A stretch of 34,455 nucleotides of DNA from CAKRZE01 sp045617585 (lineage in GTDB: Bacteria > Bacillota > Clostridia > Oscillospirales > CAG-272). Where the stretch lies: positions 1-34,455 of the forward strand of contig JAZLIW010000010.1 in assembly GCA_045617585.1 (NCBI GenBank), in the 5' to 3' direction. A program made the position numbers and the translations under genes. Positions 22,598 through 31,526 of this stretch are shown piece after piece; position 1 is the first letter of the stretch, and each line of letters starts with the position of its first letter. Below the pieces are notes generated by a model. The model had not been told where the DNA came from and ran no database searches. It saw only the letters and a list, made by a program, of their open reading frames with translations.

Positions 22598-24823
22598 TTA
22601 CGCCCTCGTCACGCTCTCGACGTTCGGGATCGAACGGAGTCTGGCGGAGATCGAACGGACGTGGTCGAGGTTGCGGCAGCCGACGGCGATGCGCACGATC
22701 ACGACCGACTCGTTCTGCTTGTGCGTCGAGATCTGGTGGAGGGAGACGTGCATATCGGCAAGGACCATCGTGATATCGGCGATCAGGCGGAGGTCGGGAG
22801 AAGCGACGATCGTCAGGTTTGCCTCGAAGTCGGCGACGCCCGAATTCGGGTCGCCCGTGTTCTCCCAGAACGCCTTGACAAAGCGGCCCTCGGAGCCGGG
22901 ATTCTTCCTCTGCTCCTGCACGTTCACGCAGTCCGATTTATGGATCGAGATGCCGTAGCCCTTGGTAATGAAGCCGATGATGCCGTCACCCGGGAGCGGG
23001 TTGCAGCACTTGGCGAACTTGACGGAGCAGCCGTCCACACCGTCCACGATGACGCCTCCCGCGCTCTTGCGGCGGGCGGGAGCGACGACGGGGACCTGCT
23101 CGACCTCCACGGGAGGCTGCGCCTCCTCCTCGACGCGGACGACCCGGTCGAACTCGTCCTTCATCTTGGAGGCGATCTTGGTCACGCTGAGACCGCCGTA
23201 GCCGATCACGTTGAGCAGATCGTCTGCGGACTGGATGCCGATGCGCCTGGCGACGTTGCCGAGGATCTCGGTTTTCTGCGCCTCGGTGACGGGTCTGCCG
23301 TAGCGGCGGAATTCCCGGTCGGTCTCGGTCTTGCCGTAGGTGATGTTCTCGGTGCGCATCTCCTTCTTGAACCACTGGCGGATCTTGGTCTTGGCCTCGG
23401 AGGTCCTGACGATCTTGAGCCAGTCGCGGCTCGGTCCGCGGGAGGCGGAGGAGGTCAGGATCTCGACGATCTCGCCGTTCTGCGGGACGCGGTCGATCGG
23501 GACGATCATGCCGTTGATCTTGGCGCCGACCATCTTATTGCCGACCGCGGAATGGATCGCGTAGGCAAAGTCGATGACGGTCGAGCCCTGCGGCAGCGTG
23601 ATGATATCCCCCTTCGGCGTAAAGACGAAGGTATCGTCGTGGAGCATATCGATCTTGAGCGCCTGCATGAACTCGTCGGGGTCGCGGGTATCGTCCTCGG
23701 TGTCGATCAGCTTGGCGATCCACTGGAGCTTCTTATCCAAATCGTCCTTGGATTCGGTCACGCCGGACTTGTATTTCCAGTGGGCGCAGACGCCGTATTC
23801 CGCGATGTGATGCATCTCCCAGGTGCGGATCTGCACCTCGAAGGGCGTCGCGTTGCGTCCCATGACGGTCGTATGGAGCGAGCGGTACATATTGGGCTTC
23901 GGCGTCGAGATATAGTCCTTGAATCTGCCGGGCACCATTTTGAACATATCGTGGATCAGACCGAGGACCGTATAGCATTCCGCCTCGGTATCGACGATCA
24001 CGCGCAATGCGTAAAAATCGTAGATCTCGTCGAACGATTTGTTCTGCTGATACATCTTGCGGTAGATCGAATAGACGGATTTGACGCGTCCCTCGAGAGA
24101 GAAGCTGATGCCCGCCTCGGTCAGTTTATCCGCGACGGTGTTCCGCGCGCTCTCGATGAAGTCGCGGCTCGCGCCGTATTTGCGCTCGATGTCGGCGCTG
24201 ACCTCCCCGTACCCGATCGGGTCGAGATAACTCAAAGAGAGGTTTTCCAGTTCCTGCTTGATGCGCTGCATCCCGAGACGGTGCGCGAGCGGTGCGTATA
24301 CGTGCATCGTTTCGAGCGCGGTGGAGCGGCGCTTCTCGTCCTTCTTGACGCCGAGGGTCCGCATATTGTGCAGACGGTCGCACAGCTTGATGAAGATGAC
24401 GCGCACGTCCTTCGACATGGCGAGGAGCATTTTACGCAGGTTCTCGACGTGCTCCTCCTCTTTGTTCTCGAAGGGAATCTGCACGAGCTTGGTCAGCCCG
24501 TCGACCAGCATGGCAACGTCCGCGCCGAAGCGGGCGCGGATCTCGTCGAGGTCGACGCGCGAGCCGCAGTCCTCCACGGTGTCGTGGAGCAGGGCGGCAC
24601 AGATCGAGTCGGTATCGAGGCCGAGGGTCGTCACGATCTCCGCGACCGCGACGGGATGGGTGATATACGGTTCGCCGCTCACGCGGAACTGCCCCTCGTG
24701 AAGGGTCCGCGCAAATTCATAGGCTTCTCTGATCTTTTCTGTATCGTAATGCTTGCCCGATTTTTCGATGGCGAGCATCAGGGTATCAAAGCCGGTCACG
24801 TCGCCGGTCTCTGCTGCACACAT
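22598..24823 (-). CDS. relA: Bifunctional (p)ppGpp synthetase/hydrolase (Rel)
   Basis: A 741-aa long RelA/SpoT homologue controlling the stringent response. The HD hydrolase domain (about 35-190) has H56, H80-D81 in ALLHDTVEDCG, and IKLCDRLHNMRTL. The synthetase domain (about 235-345) shows RVKSVYSIYRKMYQQ, FYALRVIVDTEAECY and FKDYISTPKPNMYRSLHT. The TGS domain starts at about DDTFVFTPKGDIITLPQGS. The zinc-finger region GCSVKFAKCCNPLPGDGIIGF and a C-terminal ACT domain (about 665-741) complete the protein. Both catalytic domains look intact, so it should make and degrade (p)ppGpp. AAAGGA lies 12 nt before ATG 24823, 39 nt after the recJ stop. Confidence 0.97.
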   Translation of the reverse strand: MCAAETGDVTGFDTLMLAIEKSGKHYDTEKIREAYEFARTLHEGQFRVSGEPYITHPVAVAEIVTTLGLDTDSICAALLHDTVEDCGSRVDLDEIRARFGADVAMLVDGLTKLVQIPFENKEEEHVENLRKMLLAMSKDVRVIFIKLCDRLHNMRTLGVKKDEKRRSTALETMHVYAPLAHRLGMQRIKQELENLSLSYLDPIGYGEVSADIERKYGASRDFIESARNTVADKLTEAGISFSLEGRVKSVYSIYRKMYQQNKSFDEIYDFYALRVIVDTEAECYTVLGLIHDMFKMVPGRFKDYISTPKPNMYRSLHTTVMGRNATPFEVQIRTWEMHHIAEYGVCAHWKYKSGVTESKDDLDKKLQWIAKLIDTEDDTRDPDEFMQALKIDMLHDDTFVFTPKGDIITLPQGSTVIDFAYAIHSAVGNKMVGAKINGMIVPIDRVPQNGEIVEILTSSASRGPSRDWLKIVRTSEAKTKIRQWFKKEMRTENITYGKTETDREFRRYGRPVTEAQKTEILGNVARRIGIQSADDLLNVIGYGGLSVTKIASKMKDEFDRVVRVEEEAQPPVEVEQVPVVAPARRKSAGGVIVDGVDGCSVKFAKCCNPLPGDGIIGFITKGYGISIHKSDCVNVQEQRKNPGSEGRFVKAFWENTGDPNSGVADFEANLTIVASPDLRLIADITMVLADMHVSLHQISTHKQNESVVIVRIAVGCRNLDHVRSISARLRSIPNVESVTRA

Positions 24824-24862
24824 GGGTAGGGTCGTCCTTTCATTCAGAGTCGGAAAAGGGGA

Positions 24863-27016
24863 TCAGCCGGTGATCCGCCGCTTGAGGGAACGGAACAGCT
24901 CGGAGCGCTCGAGGTTCACCTTGGAATCGGTCGGGATCACGCGGAAGCGGAAGCATTCCCCCTCGGAGCAGGAAACGTTTCCGTCCTCCGCCGGGGAGAC
25001 GTCAAGGATCCCGGTCTCCCGCAGTACGTCCAGGATCACGCGGAACTTGACGTAGCCGATCGCGCCGAGCGCGGGATCCGAGAGAAGACGGTGGAGGAAG
25101 AAGAAGCCCTCCCCTCCGTTCGCTTCCCTGCGCAGACGGACGTACGCCGCGGCAAAATCGTTTCTGCCGGGCAGCGCGTCCCACGCGGCGGGAACGGGAG
25201 AGACCCCGTCGACGGCGGCAAGGTAGCGCAGCAGTTCCTCTCCGTGCGCCTCGGCGTACGCGTCGGAATGGCGGACGTCGCGCACGATCAGCTGCGCCGA
25301 GCGCTCGCCGCGGTACTCGTTGATGCCGAGCTCAAAGGCGACGTCCACGGTGTCGCCGACCGTATAGTCCATCCGGGAGACCGAAGCGCCGAACCAAACG
25401 GCACTCATGGTCCGGTCTCTCTGCTTCAGCGTCAGGCGGGCGTGTCTTCCCCCGCCGATCGGGACCAGCTCCGCGATGCGGGCTTCCCGGAGGCAGAAGA
25501 GCGGAACGGGATTGGATACCCCGTAGGGCTCAAGATAGTAAAGTTCCTTCGCCTGTTCGAGGGTCAGTTCCTCGGCGCGGACCTCCGCGTCCGCCGTGAG
25601 GACGGTCACCCGGTCCTCCGGGCGCAGGCAGCGCGCCGCGTACTCGTTCATGCGGCGGCGGAATTCGGGCAGTTTGTCACGCTCGATCGAGAGACCGGCG
25701 GCAAGCTCGTGCCCGCCGTATTTGATCAGCAGATCGGAGCAGGAGGCGAGCGCCTCGACGAGATTCATCCCCGGGATGCTCCGTCCCGATCCCTTGCCCA
25801 CGTCCCCGTCGAAGGTGATGAGGATCGAGGGGGTGTGATACTGCTCGGTCAGACGGGAGGAAACGATCCCGATCACGCCGTGATGCCAGTGATCGCTTTC
25901 GAGGATCAGCATCCCGTCCTCGCCGCGGTCCCCGCTCTCGGTGATCTGCGCGATCGCCTGCTCCATGATCTCGTTCTCCTCGTGCTGGCGCTGCCGGTTG
26001 ATCTCGGAAAGCTCGGCGGCGATCTGCTCGCCCTCGACCTCCGATCCGGTCAGGAACAGCTCGACCGCGCGGGACGCCGTGCCGATCCGCCCCGCGGCGT
26101 TGATCCGGGGCGCGAGCGTATAGCCGACCGTTGAGGACGTGACCTTGGTACTGCCGCGTCTGCCCGGTCCCGCGCTCTGCTCCAGCAGGGCGCGCACGCC
26201 GGGGCGCGCGGAATCGGAAAGCCTTCCGAGCCCGAGGCTGACGATCAGACGGTTCTCATCCCGGAGGGGCATGACGTCCGCGATCGTGCCGAGGGCGGCG
26301 AGATCGATGTACTCGAGGACGGGGCGCATATAGTCCGCCGCGATGGGGTCAAGCCCCTCTCTCTCGGTCAGCCGGTATTCGATCGCCGAGATCAGCTTGA
26401 AGGTCACGCCGCAGCCCGCAAGCTCGGGGAACGGATAGTGCGAGTCCTCTCTGCGGGGATTGACGACCGCGGCTGCCGCAGGCAGAACGGGCGGGCAGGT
26501 ATGATGGTCGGTCACGACGGTATCCATGCCGACCGACGCCGCGAATTCCACCTCTTTGACGGCGGTCACACCGGTGTCCACCGTGATCATCAGGGTAAAG
26601 CCGCGCTGCGCGAGCTCGCTGATCGCGCCCTCGTTCAGGCCGTAGCCCTCACCGATCCGGCTCGGGATATAGAAGTCCGTGTCTGCGCCCTTGCTTTTCA
26701 GATACAGATACAGGATCGAGACTGAGGTCACTCCGTCCACGTCGTAATCGCCGTAGATCACGATCTTTTCCCCGGCGTCAAGCGCGCGGATCACGCGGTC
26801 GCACGCCCGGTCCATGTCGTCAAGCAGCATGGGGTCGTGAAAGTACTCCGTCTCTATCTTCATGAAGCGGAGCGCTTCGGCCGCCGTCCGGCAGCCTCGG
26901 TCGTACAGCAATCCCGCGGTCAGCGGCAGGATATGCAGCGTGCGCGCGATCTCAGCGATCGCCGCTTCGCTTCCCTGCTCTCTCGGCAGGATCACCCATT
27001 TCTGAAACTTTCCCAT
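24863..27016 (-). CDS. recJ: Single-stranded-DNA-specific exonuclease RecJ
   Basis: A 717-aa 5'-3' ssDNA exonuclease of the DHH family, used in recombination and mismatch or excision repair. Metal-binding motifs are DYDVDG (90-95), DTG (147-149) and TDHH (169-172), followed by NPRREDSHYPFPELAGCGVTFKL. The DHHA1 domain has STVGYTLAPRINAAGRIG and ILESDHWHHGVIGIVSSRL, GGHELAAG and the OB-fold region. It extends about 150 residues beyond the core, as in Firmicutes RecJ. The recJ-relA-dtd order is frequent in Firmicutes. Start ATG 27016 has only a weak purine-rich AAAGAG site, 50 nt downstream of the FAD-dependent oxidoreductase gene. Confidence 0.96.
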   Translation of the reverse strand: MGKFQKWVILPREQGSEAAIAEIARTLHILPLTAGLLYDRGCRTAAEALRFMKIETEYFHDPMLLDDMDRACDRVIRALDAGEKIVIYGDYDVDGVTSVSILYLYLKSKGADTDFYIPSRIGEGYGLNEGAISELAQRGFTLMITVDTGVTAVKEVEFAASVGMDTVVTDHHTCPPVLPAAAAVVNPRREDSHYPFPELAGCGVTFKLISAIEYRLTEREGLDPIAADYMRPVLEYIDLAALGTIADVMPLRDENRLIVSLGLGRLSDSARPGVRALLEQSAGPGRRGSTKVTSSTVGYTLAPRINAAGRIGTASRAVELFLTGSEVEGEQIAAELSEINRQRQHEENEIMEQAIAQITESGDRGEDGMLILESDHWHHGVIGIVSSRLTEQYHTPSILITFDGDVGKGSGRSIPGMNLVEALASCSDLLIKYGGHELAAGLSIERDKLPEFRRRMNEYAARCLRPEDRVTVLTADAEVRAEELTLEQAKELYYLEPYGVSNPVPLFCLREARIAELVPIGGGRHARLTLKQRDRTMSAVWFGASVSRMDYTVGDTVDVAFELGINEYRGERSAQLIVRDVRHSDAYAEAHGEELLRYLAAVDGVSPVPAAWDALPGRNDFAAAYVRLRREANGGEGFFFLHRLLSDPALGAIGYVKFRVILDVLRETGILDVSPAEDGNVSCSEGECFRFRVIPTDSKVNLERSELFRSLKRRITG

Positions 27017-27066
27017 GCTCTTTTCTCTTTCTCATCTTCTCTTCTTGTTTCCGCGTTCCGCGGATC

Positions 27067-28665
27067 TCATTCCGCGCCCTTTGCCGGCGCGTTCTCCTTC
27101 ATCAGCGCCAGCGCGCAGGAAAGACCGTCGACCGCGGCGCTCGTGATCCCGCCGGCGTAACCGGCGCCTTCTCCGCAGGGATACAGATTGACGCAGCCGG
27201 GCGCCGTCAGCGTCCCGGGCTCGCGCAGGATCCGTAAAGGGGAGGAGGTCCGCGTTTCCGCGGCGGTCAGGATCGCGTCCGGAGACGCGAAGCCGTGCAG
27301 CTTCCGGTCGAAATCTCTGATTCCGAGCTCCAGCATGGAGCTCACTCTGTCGGGGAACAGCCCGTGCAGATCGCAGGGCGTCACGTTCCCGTTCATATAG
27401 GTCGGCAGGACCCTGCCCGGCTCTTTTCCGTGAGAGCCGGAGAGAAAATCGCCGACCGTCTGCATCGGCGCGCGGTATTCCCCGCCGCCCATCCGGAACG
27501 CCGCCCGTTCGAGCCCGCGCTGGAATTCCACGGGCTCCGGGGCTTCCACGGCGACGGCGATCGCGGCGTTCGCGTTCCGCCCGTCCCTTAGATAGCGGCT
27601 CATGCCGTTCGTGACCACGCCGCCCTCCTCGGACGCCGCGGCAACGACCTCGCCGCCCGGACACATACAGAAGGTATAGACACATTCGTTCCCGACCCGG
27701 CGGGAAAACGCGTATTCCGCGTGCTTCAGCCCGTACCGGTCCATGCGGGAGGCGAATTTCCCGTACATCGCGCGGTCGATATCCTCCTGCAGATGCTCGA
27801 TGCGCACCCCGACCGAAAAAGGCTTCGGTACGAGGGAAAAGCCGTCCGCGATCAGCCGCGCCGCGGTATCCCTGGCGCTGTGTCCGATCGCGAGGATCAC
27901 CGCCCCCGCCTGGATCTCGCCCCGGTCGGTCACGACGGCGGTCACGCGCTCCCCGGTCTTTTTCACCGAAAGGAACGCAGTGCGGAAGAGGATCTCTCCG
28001 CCGAGAGAACGGATGCGGTCGCGGATCGCGCCGACGACGCCGAGGAGGCGGTCGGTCCCGACGTGGGGCTTCGCCTCGGTCAGGATCTCGGCGGGCGCGC
28101 CGAACCCGGCGAACCGTTCGAGCACCCAGCGGCACTTCGGATCGTTGATGCGGGTGACCAGCTTCCCGTCCGAAAACGTTCCCGCGCCTCCGGCGCCGAA
28201 CTGGATATTCGTCGAAGGATCGAGGATCTTCGTCCGGTAAAACCGTTCCACCGCCGCCTGACGCTCCGCGGTGTCCTCCCCGCGCTCCAGCACGAGAGGA
28301 CGGTAGCCCTGCTCCGCGAGGAGCAGCGCTGCGAACATCCCGCCGGGACCGAAGCCGACGACCACGGGGCGGGCGGAAAGCGGCACGGTGCCGGTCTCCG
28401 GCGTCAGCGTCCCGTCCTCCATGCGCACGGCGTTCAGTCTGCCGAGCGCCTCGGGTGCCGGGGAAAGCTCCGTCCCGATCAGGACGGTATAAACGAAGCG
28501 GAGCGCGTCGGAATGACGCGCGTCCACCGAGCGCCGGTAGACCGAGGCGGTGACGATCTCACCCCCGGGAACGAGCGGCGCGAGCTTCTTCTTCGCCTCT
28601 GCCACGGCAGCCGCCGCGGGGGCGGTGACCGGGAGGACGATATCACGTATCAGGATCTGCGTCAT
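27067..28665 (-). CDS. FAD-dependent oxidoreductase of the COG2509 group
   Basis: A 532-aa flavoprotein without known substrate. An N-terminal ~95-residue domain (VYRRSVDARHSDALRFVYTV) is typical of the group and resembles an alpha/beta helper domain. The dinucleotide fold starts at VVVGFGPGGMFAALLLAEQG with LVLERGED. GAGGAGTFSDGKLVTR is the characteristic family motif, with GHSARDT and a C-terminal GEGAGYAGGITSAAVDG FAD-binding element. Members are annotated as FAD-dependent dehydrogenases or NAD(P)/FAD-dependent oxidoreductases. Two cysteines in CMCPGGEVV could be redox-active. GAGGCGAAGCAG precedes ATG 28665 and overlaps the stop of cdaR, 10 nt upstream. Its link with cdaR and recJ is by position only. 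Confidence 0.9.
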   Translation of the reverse strand: MTQILIRDIVLPVTAPAAAAVAEAKKKLAPLVPGGEIVTASVYRRSVDARHSDALRFVYTVLIGTELSPAPEALGRLNAVRMEDGTLTPETGTVPLSARPVVVGFGPGGMFAALLLAEQGYRPLVLERGEDTAERQAAVERFYRTKILDPSTNIQFGAGGAGTFSDGKLVTRINDPKCRWVLERFAGFGAPAEILTEAKPHVGTDRLLGVVGAIRDRIRSLGGEILFRTAFLSVKKTGERVTAVVTDRGEIQAGAVILAIGHSARDTAARLIADGFSLVPKPFSVGVRIEHLQEDIDRAMYGKFASRMDRYGLKHAEYAFSRRVGNECVYTFCMCPGGEVVAAASEEGGVVTNGMSRYLRDGRNANAAIAVAVEAPEPVEFQRGLERAAFRMGGGEYRAPMQTVGDFLSGSHGKEPGRVLPTYMNGNVTPCDLHGLFPDRVSSMLELGIRDFDRKLHGFASPDAILTAAETRTSSPLRILREPGTLTAPGCVNLYPCGEGAGYAGGITSAAVDGLSCALALMKENAPAKGAE

Positions 28666-28675
28666 CTGCTTCGCC

Positions 28676-29938
28676 TCAGCCCATTCTCACGGTCACCGCA
28701 TAGGTGCCGAGCTCGTAAACTCCGCCGTAGCCGGGGGCAAAGGTGAAGGAAACCGGGATACTCACGGTCCCGGAGGACTCAGACACCTGCGAAAGATCCA
28801 CGATCGCGGTGATCGCGGCGGGTGTCAGGTACCGCAGCACCTGATCCGGTCCGCGGAGCACGACCGCGAGCGAATCGGTCAGCAGCGAATAATCCGCGTT
28901 CCCCGGATTGCTCACCGTAAAGTCGCGGATCGTGACCGTCCTCGTCGGCATCCCGACGGGCTCGACGCTGATGCGCACGGTCTGCTCCCCGCCGACCGCC
29001 GTGACTCCGTTCGGCAGGCGGAGCGCGACGTTATATTCGCCCTTCTCGAAAACATTCTTCTCGTCGACCGTGTACGACCACTCGACCGTATCCACGATGT
29101 CCGCTTTGCCGCGGATGCGGACCGAGGCGGGCTCTACCGTGACGTTTGCGTTATTCCTGTTCAGGAACCCATAGCGGAAGCTGACGTTCAGCGGCAGGTC
29201 GCGGTATTTGAAGACCGGGACGGTCACCGTAACAGCGGAGGCAGCCGCCTTCAGATAGCTGCTCGTGACCTCGGCGCCCGAGGCATCCACGAGGACCGCC
29301 GCGCCGTTATAGTTGACCGAGCCCGTCACTCTGCCGAGCTCGACGATCACCTGCGCGCAGTCGATGGTATCGAGGACCGATTCCGGTCCGGTCACGCGGA
29401 GGGAGGAGGGATTGCAGACGATGCCGCTCATGTCGAGGTCGTAGTCGGTCTCCAGCATGAACTCGGTGATCTTTGCACGCACGGGGACGGTCGTCGTCGC
29501 CGTGTTGTCGAGATATACCGACAGACGGGACTGGGACAGCGCGTCGACGGTCAGACCGTTGGTCGGATCCACCTGGATATCGAAGGTATATTTGCCCGCG
29601 ACCGTGTCCTCGGGCACCGTAACGTAGGCGCTCACGTCGGCGGCGGTCAGGTTCTTCTTGACACTCCGTCTGCCGAGCACCGTCACGTCGACGGTCACCC
29701 CATCTCCCGACAGTACGGACAGAGAACTGCCGTTCTCGATCCTCACCGGCACGTCCTCGATGACCCAGCTCACGTTCTGTGAGGAGGTCGCCATGACGTA
29801 AAACCACAGGATAAAGGCGAGAAACACGACGACGATTCTTGCCGTCCAGTCGGCAAGAGGAGAACGCCGGACCGAGATCTCACCGGTCAGATTGCGTTCA
29901 TCCGTTCTTTCATTCGGTTCCGTGCCGCGGTCATTCAT
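28676..29938 (-). CDS. cdaR: CdaR-like YbbR-domain protein, regulator of diadenylate cyclase
   Basis: A 420-aa protein with a short cytoplasmic N-terminus, one TM helix (about 33-50) and an extracellular part of about 370 residues. That part is made of several YbbR repeats, recognisable by recurring PVRI/TVPV, SVRIRGKADIVDTVEW and VTGPESVLDTIDC segments. In Bacillus and Listeria CdaR binds CdaA and modulates c-di-AMP synthesis; it is usually encoded directly after cdaA. Here a lipoprotein gene separates them. ATG 29938 has AAAGGA about 9 nt upstream. The glmM gene that normally follows cdaR is absent; an oxidoreductase gene follows instead. Confidence 0.9.
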   Translation of the reverse strand: MNDRGTEPNERTDERNLTGEISVRRSPLADWTARIVVVFLAFILWFYVMATSSQNVSWVIEDVPVRIENGSSLSVLSGDGVTVDVTVLGRRSVKKNLTAADVSAYVTVPEDTVAGKYTFDIQVDPTNGLTVDALSQSRLSVYLDNTATTTVPVRAKITEFMLETDYDLDMSGIVCNPSSLRVTGPESVLDTIDCAQVIVELGRVTGSVNYNGAAVLVDASGAEVTSSYLKAAASAVTVTVPVFKYRDLPLNVSFRYGFLNRNNANVTVEPASVRIRGKADIVDTVEWSYTVDEKNVFEKGEYNVALRLPNGVTAVGGEQTVRISVEPVGMPTRTVTIRDFTVSNPGNADYSLLTDSLAVVLRGPDQVLRYLTPAAITAIVDLSQVSESSGTVSIPVSFTFAPGYGGVYELGTYAVTVRMG

Positions 29939-30001
29939 ATCGGAGGTCCTTTCTTTCTTCGTTTCAGCGTTGTCATTCCCGCGCTGTCAGCGCGCTTCGG
30001 A

Positions 30002-31489
30002 TCAGTTCCCGAAGGAGATCTGATAAGTATTCGTGACGGTCACCGCCTGCCCCTGATAGAAGCCGACGATATACAGGACGTGCTCCGCACGCACGATGCT
30101 GCCGTCCGCGTCCGTAACGTAGTGCGAGACGGATTCGGAGGATTCGTAGGAGCAGGACATTCCTTCCATATACGCCGCGCACGCCTCCGGGGCGGCTTCC
30201 GCGTAATACACGGTGATCTCATTCTCTCCGTTCCGGACGGAGACCGAGGGCGTCATGAGGGAAATGGGCGTGGGGAACATCAATTCCATGATGAGCTGCA
30301 GCGCCGCTTCATCGGTCCACGGGTTGATCTGCTCGTTCCCGCCCACGACGACGGTCTGTTCCCCGTTCGCGTAGCGGAGAACGAATTCGGTTTCGTCGGT
30401 TACGGCATTACAGTCAAACGTGACCTTCCCGTCCGTGATCGCGTACGAAACGGTGTCCGTCTCGTTCTGGACCGACTCGCTGCCGGCGATCGCGATCTTA
30501 TTCTGAAAAACGTAAACGAAGCTGCCGCTCGTTTCTTCCGACCGCGACAGATACCTGTCAAGGGTCTCCTGCGCTTCCTCGGCGGTGAGCAGTTCCCCGA
30601 AATTGGCTTCGTCGATCGTATCGGGACGCTTCACCGCGTCGTATTCGGAATACGACGCCGAGATGCAGATCGTGGGGACGATGCCCTTGACCGCCGGAAA
30701 AGAGACGCTCATCCCGACCTGCGTCGCGTGGAAACCGGCGTCGATGTGAAGGATCTGCACCGCCGACGTGGGTTTGCCGAGCATGGAGACCATATCTTCG
30801 TAGCCTTCCATTTCCTCCGCGGCTTCCAGAGACATTTCGGCGGTGATCACCCAGCCGTCGCCCTCTTTTTCGGCGCGGATCGAGGCGATCTCGTCCTCTT
30901 CGATCACGTATCCCTCTTTGGCGTTCGCCCACGCATCCTGATCAAACGCCTGATCAAAGGGCATCGCTTCCCGGAAGCTTACGGTGTCTTTCCCGTCTTC
31001 GATCACCTGCGCGGTATAAAGCGTCCCGCCGAGATATTCCTTTCCGACACCGGTCAGGCTCGCCATTCCCAGTGCCTCCATCGCGGTGACGGTCATTTCC
31101 CGGCAGGAAAAATAGGGGTCTTCGGTATCCGCGCCGGAAACCGCGAGCTCTATGCCCTGCTGTGACGCGACGATCATATTTTCCACCACGAAGTTGGCTT
31201 CCGTCTGCTGCTCGTAGCGGAATTCTTTCAGCGCGTTCATCATCTCGGTCACCTTCGCGAGGATCTCCAGGGCTTCGTTCCCGGGCTCGGTCTCGGGCTC
31301 CGTTTCCGGCTCCGTTTCCGGCTCCGTTTCCGGTTCGGTTCCGGGCTCGGTTTCAGGTTCCGTTTCGGGTTCGGTCGCTTCGGCGGGAGTTTTCGTTTCC
31401 TCCGGCTTCCCGGAATCGGGGGAGCAGGAGGCAAGCAGCGTCACTGCCGCAAGAAGGAGGGCAAGACACGATATCAGTTTTCTTTTCAT
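30002..31489 (-). CDS. Repeat-bearing lipoprotein between cdaA and cdaR
   Basis: A 495-aa secreted lipoprotein: MKRKLISCLALLLAAVTLLAS then lipidated C22. Residues about 38-70 form a Glu-Thr-Glu-Pro repeat (units ETEP, with two GTEP/GNE variants). This would make an extended spacer that lifts the protein off the membrane or through the wall. The remaining ~420 residues (from EALEILAKVTEMMNALKEF) are acidic and beta-rich, and resemble extracellular domains of the LolA/DUF6612 kind in broad layout only; no motif allows a name. Codon use and composition match the neighbours. It sits 37 nt after cdaA and 63 nt before cdaR without a visible promoter or terminator, so it is likely co-expressed with both. 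ATG 31489 follows AGGAACTC. Confidence 0.8.
   Translation of the reverse strand: MKRKLISCLALLLAAVTLLASCSPDSGKPEETKTPAEATEPETEPETEPGTEPETEPETEPETEPETEPGNEALEILAKVTEMMNALKEFRYEQQTEANFVVENMIVASQQGIELAVSGADTEDPYFSCREMTVTAMEALGMASLTGVGKEYLGGTLYTAQVIEDGKDTVSFREAMPFDQAFDQDAWANAKEGYVIEEDEIASIRAEKEGDGWVITAEMSLEAAEEMEGYEDMVSMLGKPTSAVQILHIDAGFHATQVGMSVSFPAVKGIVPTICISASYSEYDAVKRPDTIDEANFGELLTAEEAQETLDRYLSRSEETSGSFVYVFQNKIAIAGSESVQNETDTVSYAITDGKVTFDCNAVTDETEFVLRYANGEQTVVVGGNEQINPWTDEAALQLIMELMFPTPISLMTPSVSVRNGENEITVYYAEAAPEACAAYMEGMSCSYESSESVSHYVTDADGSIVRAEHVLYIVGFYQGQAVTVTNTYQISFGN
31284..31375 (-). repeat. Tandem 12-bp coding repeat (ETEP units)
   Basis: About seven imperfect 12-bp units of the type GAAACGGAGCCG (on the minus strand) encode the Glu-Thr-Glu-Pro stalk of the lipoprotein. 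Some units are nearly identical (31298-31338), suggesting recent slippage; all length changes by whole units keep the frame. Confidence 0.8.
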
Positions 31490-31526
31490 TTCAGAGTTCC
31501 TAAGCCTTTCGTTTTTTTCGGTCAGG

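Noticed and set aside
22580..24829. A 749-codon open frame on the plus strand opposite relA
   Set aside because: It mirrors the codon pattern of relA, shows no family motif and has no promoter; a shadow frame.
28550..29782. A 410-codon plus-strand frame across the oxidoreductase and cdaR genes
   Set aside because: Spans two real genes and their junction in antisense, with repetitive His/Arg/Asp composition; a shadow frame.
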